Shown piece by piece: positions 9,192 to 19,302 of a DNA stretch of 64,000 nt. The position numbers and the translations under genes are program-made. Origin of the DNA: Rhizobiales bacterium YIM 77505 (lineage in GTDB: Bacteria; Pseudomonadota; Alphaproteobacteria; Rhizobiales; Beijerinckiaceae); NCBI GenBank assembly GCA_000745135.1, contig JQNH01000001.1:3643501-3707500 (forward strand), read 5' to 3'. The notes beneath the pieces are model-generated. The model was not told the origin of the DNA and did no database searches. It was given only the letters and a program-made list of their open reading frames with translations. Position 1 is the stretch's first letter, and each line of letters opens with the position of its first letter.

Positions 9192-9331
9192 CGACGCCTC
9201 CTTGGGGTGTGGGAGCGAGGAGAGCGGTTGCGGCCGTTGACCACTCAGAGCATTCGTGTCCTAGTCCGCGCACGTTTGGCGGCGCAAGCCGCATCCCCGA
9301 TTACCCGATCCTGACGAGATGCTGAGTTCGA

Positions 9332-11968
9332 ATGGCGAAGAAGGCTGAGCGCTACAACGCCAAGGAGGCCGAGCCGAAGTGGCAGGCCATCTGGGCTGAG
9401 CGGGAGGTTTTCCGCACCCGCAACGACGACCCGCGCCCGAAGTATTACGTCCTGGAGATGTTCCCCTATCCTTCGGGACGCATCCATATGGGCCATGTGC
9501 GCAACTACGCCATGGGCGACGTGGTCGCCCGCTACAAGCGGGCGAAGGGCTTCAACGTCCTGCACCCGATGGGCTGGGACGCCTTCGGCATGCCGGCCGA
9601 GAATGCCGCGATGCAGAACAAGGTCCATCCGAAGGAATGGACCTACCAGAACATCGCCACCATGCGTGCCCAGCTCAAGTCCATGGGGTTGTCGCTCGAC
9701 TGGAGCCGGGAAATCGCGACCTGCGATCCCTCCTACTACAAGCACCAGCAGCGCATGTTCCTGGACTTCCTGGAGGCGGGACTCGTCGACCGCAAAACGG
9801 CGAAGGTCAACTGGGATCCCGTCGATCAGACCGTGCTCGCCAATGAGCAAGTGATCGACGGTCGTGGTTGGCGCTCAGGGGCGCTCGTCGAGCAGCGCGA
9901 GCTGACCCAGTGGTTCTTCAAGATCACCGACTTCGCCCAGGATCTCCTCGACGAGCTCGACCGACTGGAGCGCTGGCCGGAGAAGGTCCGGCTCATGCAG
10001 AAGAACTGGATCGGGCGTTCGGAAGGGCTCTTGGTGCGCTTCGCCCTCGATGCGGCCACGGCACCGGCCAGCGAAACCGAGCTGCAGATTTTCACGACCC
10101 GCCATGACACCCTGTTCGGGGCCAAGTTCCTGGCGATTGCGCCCGATCATCCGCTCGCCAAGGCCGCCGCAGCGGAGAACCCGGCTCTTGCCTCCTTCAT
10201 CGAGGAGTGCCGGCGCATGGGCACAGCCCAGGAGGCCATCGACACCGCCGAGAAACTAGGTTTCGACACCGGCATCCGCGCCGTTCATCCCTTCGATGAT
10301 GGTTGGAAGCTGCCGGTCTATGTGGCGAACTTCATCCTCATGGAATATGGCACCGGCGCCATCTTCGGCTGCCCGGCCCATGATCAGCGCGACCTTGATT
10401 TCGTGAACAAGTATGGCCTGGGCGTGACGCCCGTCGTGTGCCCCCCCGGCCAGGATCCGGCGAGCTTCACGATCACCACGGAGGCCTATGACGGCGAAGG
10501 CCGCTTGATCAATTCACGCTTCCTCGACGGGATGACGGTCGAGGAGGCGAAGGAAGAGGTCGCCCGGCGCCTTGAGGGCGCCATGCGGAACGGCAAGCCC
10601 ATCGGTAAACGCAAGGTCAATTTTCGACTGCGCGATTGGGGTATTTCGCGCCAACGCTACTGGGGCTGCCCGATCCCGGTCGTTCATTGCGAGGCCTGCG
10701 GCGTCGTCCCGGTCCCCGAGAAGGACCTGCCGGTGCTGCTGCCGGAGGACGTGTCGTTCGACGTTCCAGGCAATCCGCTCGACCGCCACCCCACCTGGAA
10801 GCATGTGGATTGCCCGCGATGCGGCCAGCCGGCCCGGCGGGAAACGGACACCATGGATACGTTCGTGGATTCGTCCTGGTACTTCGCCCGGTTCACCGAC
10901 CCCTGGATCGAGGATGCACCGACCGACCGCGCCGCCGTCGACCGCTGGTTGCCGGTCGACCAGTACATCGGGGGCATCGAGCACGCGATCCTGCACCTTC
11001 TCTATTCGCGCTTCTTCACTCGCGCCATGCGCAAGACCGGCCATGCCGGTCTTAACGAGCCCTTCGCGGGCCTTTTCACGCAAGGGATGGTCGTCCACGA
11101 GACCTACCGCGCTCAGGACGGGTCTTGGGTCGAACCGGCGCAGGTGCGGATCGAGAGCGAGGGCGGTGTGCGCCGGGCCTTCCACGTGAAGACGGGCGCT
11201 CCGATCGACATCGGCTCGATCGAGAAGATGTCGAAGTCGAAGAAGAACACGGTCGACCCGGACGATATCATCGCAAGCTACGGCGCGGATACAGCGCGCT
11301 GGTTCATGCTGTCCGACTCTCCTCCAGAGCGCGACGTCATCTGGACGGAGGAAGGGGTGCAAGGCGCGGCCCGGTTCGTGCAGCGCGTGTGGCGGCTGGT
11401 GCTCGAACTTGCCGACGAAATGGAGGCGATGGGGGGCAGCGCGATCGAGGAAGCGCCGGATGAGGCGCTTGCCATCCGCAAGGCGGCTCACAGGGCACTG
11501 GCGGCCGTGGAGGAGGATATCGAGCGATTGCGCTTCAACCGCTGCGTGGCCCACATTTACGAACTCGCCAACACGCTCCAGGCGCTGCTCGCTCAGACCA
11601 AGCGCAAGGGAGAGGTAGGCTCTCTGGCCTTCGCCTATCGGGAGGCCGCGGAGATCTTCGTGCAGCTCCTTGCCCCGATGATGCCGCACCTTGCGGAGGA
11701 GTGCTGGCAGGCGATCGGCGGCAAGGGCTTGGTCGCTGAAGCGCCCTGGCCCGAGGTCGACCGCTCGCTCCTTCTGGAGAACCTCATCACCCTCCCGGTC
11801 CAGGTCAACGGGAAGAAGCGCGCAGACGTCACGGTCGCGCGCGACGCCGACCAGGCCGCGATCGAAGCCGCGGTCCTTTCCCTCGAGGCGGTGCGCCGCG
11901 CGACCGAGGGGCGCCCCGTTCGCAAGATCATCGTCGTGCCACAGAGGATTGTGAATGTCGTCGCTTGA
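9332..11968 (+). CDS. leuS: Leucyl-tRNA synthetase
   Basis: This class I synthetase of 878 residues charges tRNA-Leu in the cytoplasm. The HIGH motif appears as HMGH at 52-55 within [11 protein letters not shown], and KMSKS lies at 632-636. The CP1 editing insertion is present between them ([12 protein letters not shown] and [16 protein letters not shown]), followed by the CWPIP-like region [12 protein letters not shown] and the anticodon-binding and C-terminal domains. Length and domain order are normal for bacteria. Its 3' end overlaps lptE by 14 bp, so leuS, lptE and holA are probably one operon. Confidence 0.98.
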   Translation: MAKKAERYNAKEAEPKWQAIWAEREVFRTRNDDPRPKYYVLEMFPYPSGRIHMGHVRNYAMGDVVARYKRAKGFNVLHPMGWDAFGMPAENAAMQNKVHPKEWTYQNIATMRAQLKSMGLSLDWSREIATCDPSYYKHQQRMFLDFLEAGLVDRKTAKVNWDPVDQTVLANEQVIDGRGWRSGALVEQRELTQWFFKITDFAQDLLDELDRLERWPEKVRLMQKNWIGRSEGLLVRFALDAATAPASETELQIFTTRHDTLFGAKFLAIAPDHPLAKAAAAENPALASFIEECRRMGTAQEAIDTAEKLGFDTGIRAVHPFDDGWKLPVYVANFILMEYGTGAIFGCPAHDQRDLDFVNKYGLGVTPVVCPPGQDPASFTITTEAYDGEGRLINSRFLDGMTVEEAKEEVARRLEGAMRNGKPIGKRKVNFRLRDWGISRQRYWGCPIPVVHCEACGVVPVPEKDLPVLLPEDVSFDVPGNPLDRHPTWKHVDCPRCGQPARRETDTMDTFVDSSWYFARFTDPWIEDAPTDRAAVDRWLPVDQYIGGIEHAILHLLYSRFFTRAMRKTGHAGLNEPFAGLFTQGMVVHETYRAQDGSWVEPAQVRIESEGGVRRAFHVKTGAPIDIGSIEKMSKSKKNTVDPDDIIASYGADTARWFMLSDSPPERDVIWTEEGVQGAARFVQRVWRLVLELADEMEAMGGSAIEEAPDEALAIRKAAHRALAAVEEDIERLRFNRCVAHIYELANTLQALLAQTKRKGEVGSLAFAYREAAEIFVQLLAPMMPHLAEECWQAIGGKGLVAEAPWPEVDRSLLLENLITLPVQVNGKKRADVTVARDADQAAIEAAVLSLEAVRRATEGRPVRKIIVVPQRIVNVVA

Positions 11969-12536
11969 CCCGTCCTGGTTGGAGCGCTGCGGGCGCAGGT
12001 CCCGCGGATCATGGCGGCGCTCCCTGCCGAAGCTTGCCGTAGTGGCAGGGCTGGCGCTCGGCTTGGCGGCCTGCTTTCGTCCGCTTTATGGTCCGACCGC
12101 GTCCGGCGCTCGCCTGCCGGAGGTGATGGCGGCGATTGAGGTCGAGCCTGTCGCTACCGGCCTCAACCAGGAGCGGCTCGGCCATTATCTGCGCAGCGAG
12201 CTGATCTTCGACCTCGACGGGTCGGGCGAGCCGCAACCGAAGCGCTTCAAGCTCTTCACCACGGTGACGCAGTCCCTCCAGACGCCGATCGTCGACACGG
12301 CGACAGGCCGCGCCGTCTCGGCGACCCTCACGGCCGATGTCCGCTACACCGTGAAGACGTTCGACGGTTCGCAGACGCTCGTCGAAGGCACGGCGACGGC
12401 GTCGGCAACCTATGATCGGACGGCCCAGCGCTTCGCCACGGTCCGGGCAGCACGGGACGCAGAGATCCGGGTCGCCAAGACCCTTGCCGACCAGATCAGG
12501 ACCCGGATCGCTGCCGTGCTCAGCGCCAAGAGCTGA
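11955..12536 (+). CDS. lptE: LPS-assembly lipoprotein LptE
   Basis: This 193-residue lipoprotein plugs the LptD barrel and helps insert lipopolysaccharide into the outer membrane. The signal sequence is long and basic, and ends in a lipobox GLAAC with the lipidated residue at C40; FRPLYGP follows, typical of alphaproteobacterial LptE. The start ATG lies inside the end of leuS (14-bp overlap), so translation is likely coupled. Sequence identity in this family is low, so the call rests on the lipobox, the size and the conserved leuS-lptE-holA order. Confidence 0.88.
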   Translation: MSSLDPSWLERCGRRSRGSWRRSLPKLAVVAGLALGLAACFRPLYGPTASGARLPEVMAAIEVEPVATGLNQERLGHYLRSELIFDLDGSGEPQPKRFKLFTTVTQSLQTPIVDTATGRAVSATLTADVRYTVKTFDGSQTLVEGTATASATYDRTAQRFATVRAARDAEIRVAKTLADQIRTRIAAVLSAKS

Positions 12537-12545
12537 CGGGCGGCG

Positions 12546-13574
12546 ATGGTCGCTGTCAAGGCCGGCGATGTGGAAGCGGCTCTGCGCCGCCGCGATCCCA
12601 GCACCGTCGTCCTGCTCTTCTATGGGCCTGACGCGGGGCTCGTGGCCGAGCGCGCCCGAGCCGCGGCGGAGCGGGCAGTGGAAACGCCCGGCGATCCGTT
12701 CCAGCTAGTCCGGCTCGACGGCGACCTGGTGGCAACAGATCCGGCCCGGCTGGCCGATGAAGCGGCCACCATCGGCCTGTTCGGCCACAGGCGCGCGATC
12801 TGGGTTCGGCCGACGAGCCGCAACATCGCCCCCGCAGTCGAGGCCGCCCTTGCCCAGCCTCTCAAGGATGTCCTTCTCGTCGTCGAGGCCGGCGATCTCG
12901 CCAAGTCTTCCCCCCTCCGGCTGTTGTGTGAGCGGGCACGGAACGCCCTCGCGCTTCCCTGCTGTCCGGACGAAGGGCGCACTCTCGGTGCGGTCGTGGA
13001 TGAAGCCCTTGAGACAGCGGGGCTGAGGATCGGCCGAGAGGCTCGGGATCTTCTCCTCGCAAGCCTCGGAGGCGACCGGCTTGCGACCCGGGGCGAGATC
13101 GAAAAGCTCGTTCTCTACACGGTCGGCCGGCGGGAGGTGACGGTCGAGGACGTGGAGGCCATTGTCAGTGATGTCTCCCGTCTCGCCTTCGATGCGGTGA
13201 TCGATGCGGCGTTCCTGGGACAGCGGGCCACGCTTGACGAAGCCTATCGGCGTCTCGAGGCAGAGGGGACGACAGCTACGGCCGTGCTTGGAGCCGCCCT
13301 CCGGCACGGCTTGGCCCTGCTCGCCGCAACAGCGGAGATCGAGACCGGCCGGCCGGCCGCGTCTGTACTTTCCACCTGGCGGGGGCTTCATTTCAAGCGT
13401 CGCGACGCGGTCGCCGCACAACTGGCCCGCTGGCGCCAAGCAGATCTGGTATCCGCCATCACCGACCTGCAGCAAGCCTCGTTGAACGCCCGGCGCTTTG
13501 AGCTTGGCCATGCAGCGGCCATGCGCGCCCTGTTGCAGATCGCCTCGAGCTCCCAGCGTCGGAACCAGGCTTGA
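12546..13574 (+). CDS. holA: DNA polymerase III subunit delta
   Basis: This 342-residue clamp-loader subunit opens the beta clamp. The N-terminus (AALRRRDPSTVVLLFYGPDAGLV) matches the first strand of delta proteins, and an AAA+-like lid and the C-terminal helical collar domain follow (for example GGDRLATRGEIEKLVLY near residue 180, a well-conserved delta segment). There is no functional Walker A, as expected for delta. It starts 9 bp after lptE and ends 3 bp before the parB stop codon, so it converges with the parAB operon. Confidence 0.93.
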   Translation: MVAVKAGDVEAALRRRDPSTVVLLFYGPDAGLVAERARAAAERAVETPGDPFQLVRLDGDLVATDPARLADEAATIGLFGHRRAIWVRPTSRNIAPAVEAALAQPLKDVLLVVEAGDLAKSSPLRLLCERARNALALPCCPDEGRTLGAVVDEALETAGLRIGREARDLLLASLGGDRLATRGEIEKLVLYTVGRREVTVEDVEAIVSDVSRLAFDAVIDAAFLGQRATLDEAYRRLEAEGTTATAVLGAALRHGLALLAATAEIETGRPAASVLSTWRGLHFKRRDAVAAQLARWRQADLVSAITDLQQASLNARRFELGHAAAMRALLQIASSSQRRNQA

Positions 13575-13577
13575 CGA

Positions 13578-14459
13578 TCAGCGTCCCACAGCCTCTTTCA
13601 GCCGCCGGCATAATCCGTCGAGTTGTTCCAAGGTCGCATAGCGAATGCGAAGCTCACCCCCCTGGCCTTTGTGAGCGATGTTCACTTCAAGGCCAAGGAC
13701 ATCCTCAAGGGCCCGCTCGAGGGCGCGAGTGTCGGGATCCTTTTGCGGCCTTTCTCGCCGCGGTTGCCGGCGCTCCCCGGCCTGTTCCTGTGCAAGCTGC
13801 TCCACGTCCCGCACCGTGAGATTGCGTTCCATGATCTGGCTTGCAACCTTCTCCGGGTCAGGTACGGCGAGAAGCGCGCGGGCGTGGCCCGCACTGATCC
13901 GGTTCTCCACCACCAAACGCTTAACTGGCTCTGGGAGAGAAAGAAGTCTTACGGTATTGGCAACGTGCGAGCGGCTTTTTCCTAAGACGTTTGCCAGCTC
14001 CGCCTGCGTGTAGCCGAAGGTCTCCAACAGCTGCTGGTAGCCGGAGGCCTCTTCAATGGCATTCAGGTCAGAGCGTTGTACGTTCTCCAGAACCGCGAAT
14101 TCCAAAGACGTCTTTTCATCGACATCCACCAGGACAATGGGAACTTCGTGAAGGCCAGCGAGTTGTGCCGCGCGCCAACGTCGTTCGCCTGCCACGATCT
14201 CATACGCATCCGGCACATTCGGCAGCGCGCGCACCACAATCGGCTGGACGATGCCGCGCTGCCGAATGGAGCCGGCGAGTTGGCTGAGCTCTTCTTCATT
14301 GAAGCTCTTGCGCGGATTTCGCGGATTGGGGCGCAAGAACTCGACCGGGACAGGACGGGCACCCCGCGCCCGCTCAACGACGGCAGCCTCGTCGCCCACA
14401 TCGCCGATCAGCGCGGCAAGGCCTCGCCCGAGTCGGGGTCTCACTGCTTCTTCAGGCAC
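13578..14459 (-). CDS. parB: Chromosome-partitioning protein ParB
   Basis: This 293-residue CTP-dependent DNA clamp loads at parS and spreads to build the origin-proximal partition complex. The N-terminal RLGRGLAALIGD (9-20) is the ParA-stimulating motif. GERRWR (91-96) and ENVQR form the CTP pocket. The helix-turn-helix GYTQAELANVLGKSRSHVAN reads parS, and the last 45 residues form the dimerisation domain. It is the last gene of rsmG-parA-parB and starts 16 bp after parA. Two perfect parS sites lie in the same block. Confidence 0.98.
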   Translation of the reverse strand: MPEEAVRPRLGRGLAALIGDVGDEAAVVERARGARPVPVEFLRPNPRNPRKSFNEEELSQLAGSIRQRGIVQPIVVRALPNVPDAYEIVAGERRWRAAQLAGLHEVPIVLVDVDEKTSLEFAVLENVQRSDLNAIEEASGYQQLLETFGYTQAELANVLGKSRSHVANTVRLLSLPEPVKRLVVENRISAGHARALLAVPDPEKVASQIMERNLTVRDVEQLAQEQAGERRQPRRERPQKDPDTRALERALEDVLGLEVNIAHKGQGGELRIRYATLEQLDGLCRRLKEAVGR

Positions 14460-14475
14460 GTCGTTCCCCTTCGTT

Positions 14476-15345
14476 CTATGCAGCAGCCGATGCGGCGCGC
14501 AGGGCGCGCTCGCGCTGGATCACCTCCGAGGCGAGTCTCAAATAGGCCTGCGATCCGGCGCATTTCAGATCATAGAGGAGGACAGGCTTGCCATGAGATG
14601 GCGCCTCGGACACGCGCACATTGCGGGGGATCATGGTCTCGTAAACCTTGTCGCCCATGAACTGCCGGACGTCCGCGACCACTTGGCCCGAAAGGTTGTT
14701 ACGAGGATCGAACATCGTCAGGACGATCCCATGGATGCTGAGTCGCGGATTGAGGTTGGCGCGAACCTGTTCCACGGTCTTGAGGAGCTGGCTGAGGCCT
14801 TCAAGTGCGAAGAACTCGCATTGAAGCGGCACGAGCACGGAATCGGCTGCCGCCAAAGCATTGATGGTCAGAAGGTTGAGGGACGGAGGGCAGTCGATGA
14901 GGATGTACGTATATGCTTCCTCCGGGCGGGAGCTCGCCGCGAGTTTTTCGATGGCGTGAAGGAGCCGATGGGCACGGTTGCGCTCGTGGGCAATCTCGAG
15001 CTCAATGCCCAAGAGATCGAGCGTCGACGGGGCGACGTGCAGTCGCGGTACGGCGGTCTCAATGATAGCCGCCCGGAGATCCGCCTCACCCGCCAACACA
15101 TGGTAAGTGGACACGCGCCGATTCCGCCGCTCGATGCCGAGACCTGTCGACGCGTTTCCCTGAGGATCGAGATCCAAGATCAGCACCCGCTCGCCGATCG
15201 CGGCAAGTGCCGTTCCGAGGTTGATCGCCGTCGTCGTCTTGCCCACTCCACCCTTCTGATTAGCGAGCGCGATCACCCGTGGACAGGGCGTGCCCGCCGG
15301 AGAAACAAGGCGAAGATCAGGCGGCGGCTGGGGGCTTTCGCTCAT
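14476..15345 (-). CDS. parA: Chromosome-partitioning ATPase ParA
   Basis: This 289-residue Walker-type ATPase forms the nucleoid gradient along which ParB-bound origins move. The deviant Walker A KGGVGKTT lies at 31-38 with its signature Lys, Walker A' DLDPQGNAS follows, and LIDCPPSLNLLT is the Walker B region. A short proline-rich N-terminal leader precedes the fold. Its start overlaps the rsmG stop by 4 bp (ATGA), so the two are translationally coupled. It sits about 9.7 kb from the candidate oriC. Confidence 0.98.
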   Translation of the reverse strand: MSESPQPPPDLRLVSPAGTPCPRVIALANQKGGVGKTTTAINLGTALAAIGERVLILDLDPQGNASTGLGIERRNRRVSTYHVLAGEADLRAAIIETAVPRLHVAPSTLDLLGIELEIAHERNRAHRLLHAIEKLAASSRPEEAYTYILIDCPPSLNLLTINALAAADSVLVPLQCEFFALEGLSQLLKTVEQVRANLNPRLSIHGIVLTMFDPRNNLSGQVVADVRQFMGDKVYETMIPRNVRVSEAPSHGKPVLLYDLKCAGSQAYLRLASEVIQRERALRAASAAA

Positions 15346-15986
15346 TGAGTTGTCTTGGGACGGCGCTCGAGGTCCTTGATCCGTATGATCCGCCCCTGTG
15401 AATCAGTGCGGCTGGGGATCAGGTCAGCGGCGAAATTCCAGGATTTCGCCGCTTCGGTCAATTCAGCAGGAGCATCCTTCCCCTTAGGAAAAAGGCCCGT
15501 CGCACCCTGCTTCAGAAGAGGCTCCGCAAAGGCGATGAGGTCGACAAGGGGAGCGAGAGCGCGCGCGGTCACGACATCGCACTCTTCGGCCATATTCGGA
15601 CAGACGTCTTCAAGGCGCCCTTCATGGACCATGGCGGACGCATCGGTGAGTCGGACGATGTGGCGCAGGAAGGCGCATTTGCGTGAATTGCTCTCGATCA
15701 GATGCACGAGGCCGCCAGGAGGCGAGCTGAGAGCGATGGGCAGCCCCGGAAATCCGGCTCCGCTTCCCATATCAACCCAGATGCGAGCGTCCGGCGGCGC
15801 AAGGTGGAGGAGTTGAAGGGAGTCAGCAATGTGGCGGGTCCACACCTCGGCCAGAGTGGCGGCGCTTACCAGATTCTTGACCCGCTGCCAGCGCGCGAGC
15901 TCCGCCACGAGCACGTCGAGCTTGGCCGCTGTTTCACGTGAAACACCAAACTCCCGTAGAACTGCGTCGCGGCCAGGACTCGCCAT
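15342..15986 (-). CDS. rsmG: 16S rRNA (guanine527-N7)-methyltransferase RsmG
   Basis: This 214-residue SAM-dependent enzyme methylates G527 of 16S rRNA. The SAM-binding motif is WVDMGSGAGFPGLPIAL, and HIADSLQLL upstream of it is typical of RsmG. The N-terminal segment FGVSRETAAKLD is encoded by a perfect parS site, so this part of the protein is shaped by the partition system. The gene abuts mnmG and overlaps parA by 4 bp in the classic mnmG-rsmG-parA-parB operon. Confidence 0.96.
   Translation of the reverse strand: MASPGRDAVLREFGVSRETAAKLDVLVAELARWQRVKNLVSAATLAEVWTRHIADSLQLLHLAPPDARIWVDMGSGAGFPGLPIALSSPPGGLVHLIESNSRKCAFLRHIVRLTDASAMVHEGRLEDVCPNMAEECDVVTARALAPLVDLIAFAEPLLKQGATGLFPKGKDAPAELTEAAKSWNFAADLIPSRTDSQGRIIRIKDLERRPKTTQ
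15930..15945. other. parS: parS site inside rsmG
   Basis: TGTTTCACGTGAAACA is a 16/16 match to the bacterial parS consensus bound by ParB. It lies in the rsmG coding region near codon 15, where it encodes VSRET on the minus strand. It is about 9.1 kb from the centre of the candidate oriC and 1.5 kb from parB. A second identical site lies at 17878-17893. Confidence 0.97.
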
Positions 15987-17894
15987 TCAGCGCTCGCTCC
16001 GGCACGATCTTGTGTCGCGTCGGCGCCGGCGGACATGGGCCGCAAGCAAGGTCAGCGCAGTCGGGGTGATGCCTTCCAGACGCGCGGCCTGGCCGATGGT
16101 TCGCGGGCGCACCATGCCGAGCTTGGCGCGAAGCTCGTTCGACAGCCCGGGCAGCGTGCTGAAATCCAAATCATCCGGGATCAGAATGGCTTCGTCACGA
16201 CGATAGGCCGCAATGTCGGCTTCTTGACGCTCCAGATAGACGGCATAGGCCGCATCAGTCTCGATCCGATCCTGCAGGGGCTTCGGAAGATTCGCCAGCT
16301 CGGGCCACACCACTGCCAGCTTGGCGACAGACATCTCGGGATAGGACAGGAGCTCGAAGGCGGAGCGGCGAATGCCGTCCTGGTTCAGGTGCAGGCCGTG
16401 GCGCCGCGCTTCCGCCGGTGTCAGGACAAGGCTCTTCAACTGGGCACGTGCGGCATCCACAGCCTTCTGCATTTCTTGGAAGCGCAGGCCGCGGGTTGTT
16501 CCAACGCAGCCGAGTCGTAGGCCCTTTGGCGTGAGCCGCTCGTCGGCATTGTCGACCCTCAAACTCAGCCGATATTCCGAGCGGGAGGTGAACATACGGT
16601 AGGGCTCGCTCACACCCCGCGTGACGAGGTCGTCGATCAGAACGCCGATATAGCTCTCGGCCCGGTCGAACACCACTCCCTCCCGGCCGGCGGCCCTGAG
16701 AGCAGCGTTGATCCCCGCGACGATCCCTTGCGCGGCGGCCTCTTCATAGCCGGTCGTGCCATTGATCTGGCCGGCGCAGAACAGCCCGCAAATCCGCTTA
16801 CTCTCGAGCGTGGGGGCAAGCTCCCGCGGGTCGATATAGTCGTATTCGATGGCATAGCCGGGACGGATCATCCGGGCGTGTTCAAGGCCTGGGATGGCCT
16901 TGAGGAGCTCCTTCTGGACGTCCTCCGGAAGCGAGGTGGAGATCCCGTTGGGATAAACAGTAACATCGTCCAGCCCCTCCGGCTCCAGGAAGATCTGGTG
17001 CCCGTCCCGGTCGCCGAATCGGACGACCTTGTCCTCGATGGAGGGGCAGTAGCGTGGGCCACGACCCTGAATCTCGCCCGAGTACATGGGCGCTCGGTGG
17101 AGATTGGCACGGATCACGTCATGGCCTTGCGGCGTCGTCCGGGTGATCCCGCACTCGATCTGCGGGTTCGTGATGCGATCGGTGAGATCTGAAAAGGGGG
17201 TCGGCGCCTCGTCAGCGGGTTGCTTATCGAGCCCGGCCCAGTCGATCGTTCGGCCGTCGAGGCGCGGCGGCGTCCCGGTTTTGAGCCGTCCTAAGCGGAA
17301 TCCGAGGCGTTCAATTGTTTCCGCGAGGCCGATCGCGGGCTTTTCCCCGACCCGGCCTGCAGGGATCTTGCGCTCGCCGATATGGATCAAACCGCGGAGG
17401 AATGTGCCGGTCGTCAGCACGACTGCGCCGGCGGAGAGGCTCCGGCCGTCGACGAGGAGTACGCCCACGGCGCGGCCCTCGGCAAGGCTAAGATCGTGTG
17501 CCTCCCCTTCCACGACCGTGAGATTCGGGGTCGCCGCGATCTCGGCCTGCATGGCGCGGGCATACAGCTTTCGGTCCGCCTGGGCGCGAGGTCCCCGAAC
17601 CGCTGGTCCTTTACGCCGGTTGAGAAGGCGGAATTGGATGCCGGCCCGATCGGCGATGCGACCCATCAATCCGTCGAGGGCATCGATCTCCCTGACCAGG
17701 TGGCCCTTGCCCAAGCCGCCGATCGCTGGATTGCACGACATGGCGCCCACCGTGGCAAAGTTATGCGTCACAAGGGCAGCACGGGCGCCCATACGTGCAG
17801 CGGCCGCTGCCGCTTCGACACCGGCGTGGCCGCCTCCGACCACGATGACGTCGAATGCCGCGTCACCCCGAGGCTGATGTTTCACGTGAAACAT
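15987..17894 (-). CDS. mnmG: tRNA uridine-5-carboxymethylaminomethyl modification enzyme MnmG
   Basis: This FAD-binding enzyme works with MnmE to modify the wobble uridine of several tRNAs. I chose ATG 17894, giving 635 residues beginning MFHVKHQP; the dinucleotide-binding motif [12 protein letters not shown] follows, with the glycines at 20-25. The segment MFHVKH is coded by a parS site, a pattern seen in other alphaproteobacterial MnmG proteins. The longer form from 17951 would overlap mnmE by about 50 bp and add an unlikely leader. [10 protein letters not shown]-type signature [15 protein letters not shown] and the C-terminal MnmE-binding domain are present. The stop touches the rsmG start region. 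Confidence 0.96.
   Translation of the reverse strand: MFHVKHQPRGDAAFDVIVVGGGHAGVEAAAAAARMGARAALVTHNFATVGAMSCNPAIGGLGKGHLVREIDALDGLMGRIADRAGIQFRLLNRRKGPAVRGPRAQADRKLYARAMQAEIAATPNLTVVEGEAHDLSLAEGRAVGVLLVDGRSLSAGAVVLTTGTFLRGLIHIGERKIPAGRVGEKPAIGLAETIERLGFRLGRLKTGTPPRLDGRTIDWAGLDKQPADEAPTPFSDLTDRITNPQIECGITRTTPQGHDVIRANLHRAPMYSGEIQGRGPRYCPSIEDKVVRFGDRDGHQIFLEPEGLDDVTVYPNGISTSLPEDVQKELLKAIPGLEHARMIRPGYAIEYDYIDPRELAPTLESKRICGLFCAGQINGTTGYEEAAAQGIVAGINAALRAAGREGVVFDRAESYIGVLIDDLVTRGVSEPYRMFTSRSEYRLSLRVDNADERLTPKGLRLGCVGTTRGLRFQEMQKAVDAARAQLKSLVLTPAEARRHGLHLNQDGIRRSAFELLSYPEMSVAKLAVVWPELANLPKPLQDRIETDAAYAVYLERQEADIAAYRRDEAILIPDDLDFSTLPGLSNELRAKLGMVRPRTIGQAARLEGITPTALTLLAAHVRRRRRDTRSCRSER
17878..17893. 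other. parS: parS site at the 5' end of mnmG
   Basis: TGTTTCACGTGAAACA matches the parS consensus at all 16 positions. It covers the first codons of mnmG, where it encodes FHVKH, a different reading frame from the VSRET of the site in rsmG. It is about 7.1 kb from the candidate oriC and 1.9 kb from the other site, a normal spacing for an alphaproteobacterial parS cluster. Confidence 0.97.
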
Positions 17895-17898
17895 GCCG

Positions 17899-19221
17899 TC
17901 ATTTCCCAATGCAAAAGGCCAAAAAGATTCGATCGAGAATTTCCTCGACATCCACGCGGCCCGTGATCTCCCCGAGCGCTCGCGCTGCCAATCGGAGATC
18001 TTCCGCAGCCAACTCTACGTGCCCAAGGTCGAGCTGACGGACTGATCCCGTCAGCCTGTCATAGCAGGTTTCCAGGGCCTGCCTGTGCCGCTCCCGTGTA
18101 ATGACGGCGTCGCCGTGACCCAGGCTTGTCTCAGTGAAGCCGGCGATGCAGTCAAGCAGGGCCGTGATGCCGCTTCCTGTCCTGGCCGACAGGACGAGGT
18201 CGACATCACCCGTCCGCGGAGACCGAAGGTCCGCCTTGGTGGCCACCCGCAGCAGAGGCGCCCCGATGCCTGCCGGGACCGGGGCTTCGGTTTCCGGCGG
18301 GATCAACCACAAGACCAAGTCGGCGCTTCTGACATGGCGCTCGGTCCGGATGATGCCTTCCCGCTCCAGGGGATCATCCGTATCGCGAAGGCCTGCCGTA
18401 TCGATGAACGTCACCGGCAGACCGCCCACGTTGCAGCGGACCTCCAGGGCGTCCCGGGTCGTGCCGGGAATGCTCGACACAATGGCGACATCACGCTGAG
18501 CGAGAGCGTTCAGGAGTGTCGATTTTCCGGCGTTCGGCGGTCCGGCAATCACGACCACGAAGCCCTCCCGCAGACGCTCGCCTCGGCGCCCATCCGCAAG
18601 GCACTGCCTGATCTCCGCGGCGAGCGGCGCGATCCTCGCCCGCGCCTGTTGCTCGATATCCGCAGCAACGTCCGGCTCATCGGAAAAATCGAGGGCCGCC
18701 TCGAGAAGCGCAAGCACCTCCACGACCCGGCCACGCCAGCCCTCGATGAGCCCGCCAAGGCCGCCTTCCAGCTGCCGAAGCGCCTGCCGCCGCTGCGCTT
18801 CGGTTTCCGCATCGATGAGATCCGCCAATCCCTCAACGGCGCTCAGATCCATGCGTCCGTTCAGGAAGGCGCGTCGCGTGAATTCGCCAGGCTCTGCCGG
18901 ACGGCAGCGATCGATCTGGGACAAGGCGCGCAGCACGCCCATACGCACCGCAAGCCCGCCGTGGATATGGAGCTCCGCCTGGTCTTCTCCGGTGAAGCTC
19001 CCCGGGCCCGGCATCCAGACCACGAGCCCGCGGTCGAGGGCCTCGCCCGTGTCGGGATCGCGCAGCGTGCGCAAAACCAGACGACGGGGCGCTGGAAGCT
19101 CGCCCGCCATCGCCCGAACGATCGCCGCCGTTCTTGCGCCGCTGATGCGGATGACGCCGACCGCCGCTCGACCTTGACCCGATGCGAATGCAAAGATCGT
19201 GTCGCTCGATAATCCCGTCAT
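17899..19221 (-). CDS. mnmE: tRNA modification GTPase MnmE
   Basis: This 440-residue potassium-dependent GTPase partners MnmG in making 5-carboxymethylaminomethyl-uridine at tRNA wobble positions. The N-terminal tetrahydrofolate-binding domain ([19 protein letters not shown]) is followed by a helical domain. The inserted G domain has G1 [15 protein letters not shown] and the loop [12 protein letters not shown]. The C-terminal catalytic Cys is in the terminal FCIGK. Its stop is 4 bp from the mnmG start. It is divergent from yyaL, with 81 bp between starts. Confidence 0.97.
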   Translation of the reverse strand: MTGLSSDTIFAFASGQGRAAVGVIRISGARTAAIVRAMAGELPAPRRLVLRTLRDPDTGEALDRGLVVWMPGPGSFTGEDQAELHIHGGLAVRMGVLRALSQIDRCRPAEPGEFTRRAFLNGRMDLSAVEGLADLIDAETEAQRRQALRQLEGGLGGLIEGWRGRVVEVLALLEAALDFSDEPDVAADIEQQARARIAPLAAEIRQCLADGRRGERLREGFVVVIAGPPNAGKSTLLNALAQRDVAIVSSIPGTTRDALEVRCNVGGLPVTFIDTAGLRDTDDPLEREGIIRTERHVRSADLVLWLIPPETEAPVPAGIGAPLLRVATKADLRSPRTGDVDLVLSARTGSGITALLDCIAGFTETSLGHGDAVITRERHRQALETCYDRLTGSVRQLDLGHVELAAEDLRLAARALGEITGRVDVEEILDRIFLAFCIGK

Positions 19222-19302
19222 CTGCGTGCGAACCGGAAGCGGCGCCGCCCCGTTCCCTTCTCACTCTCTTGCGAAGATTCCTCAACAGAAGGCGGACCGC
19301 CC

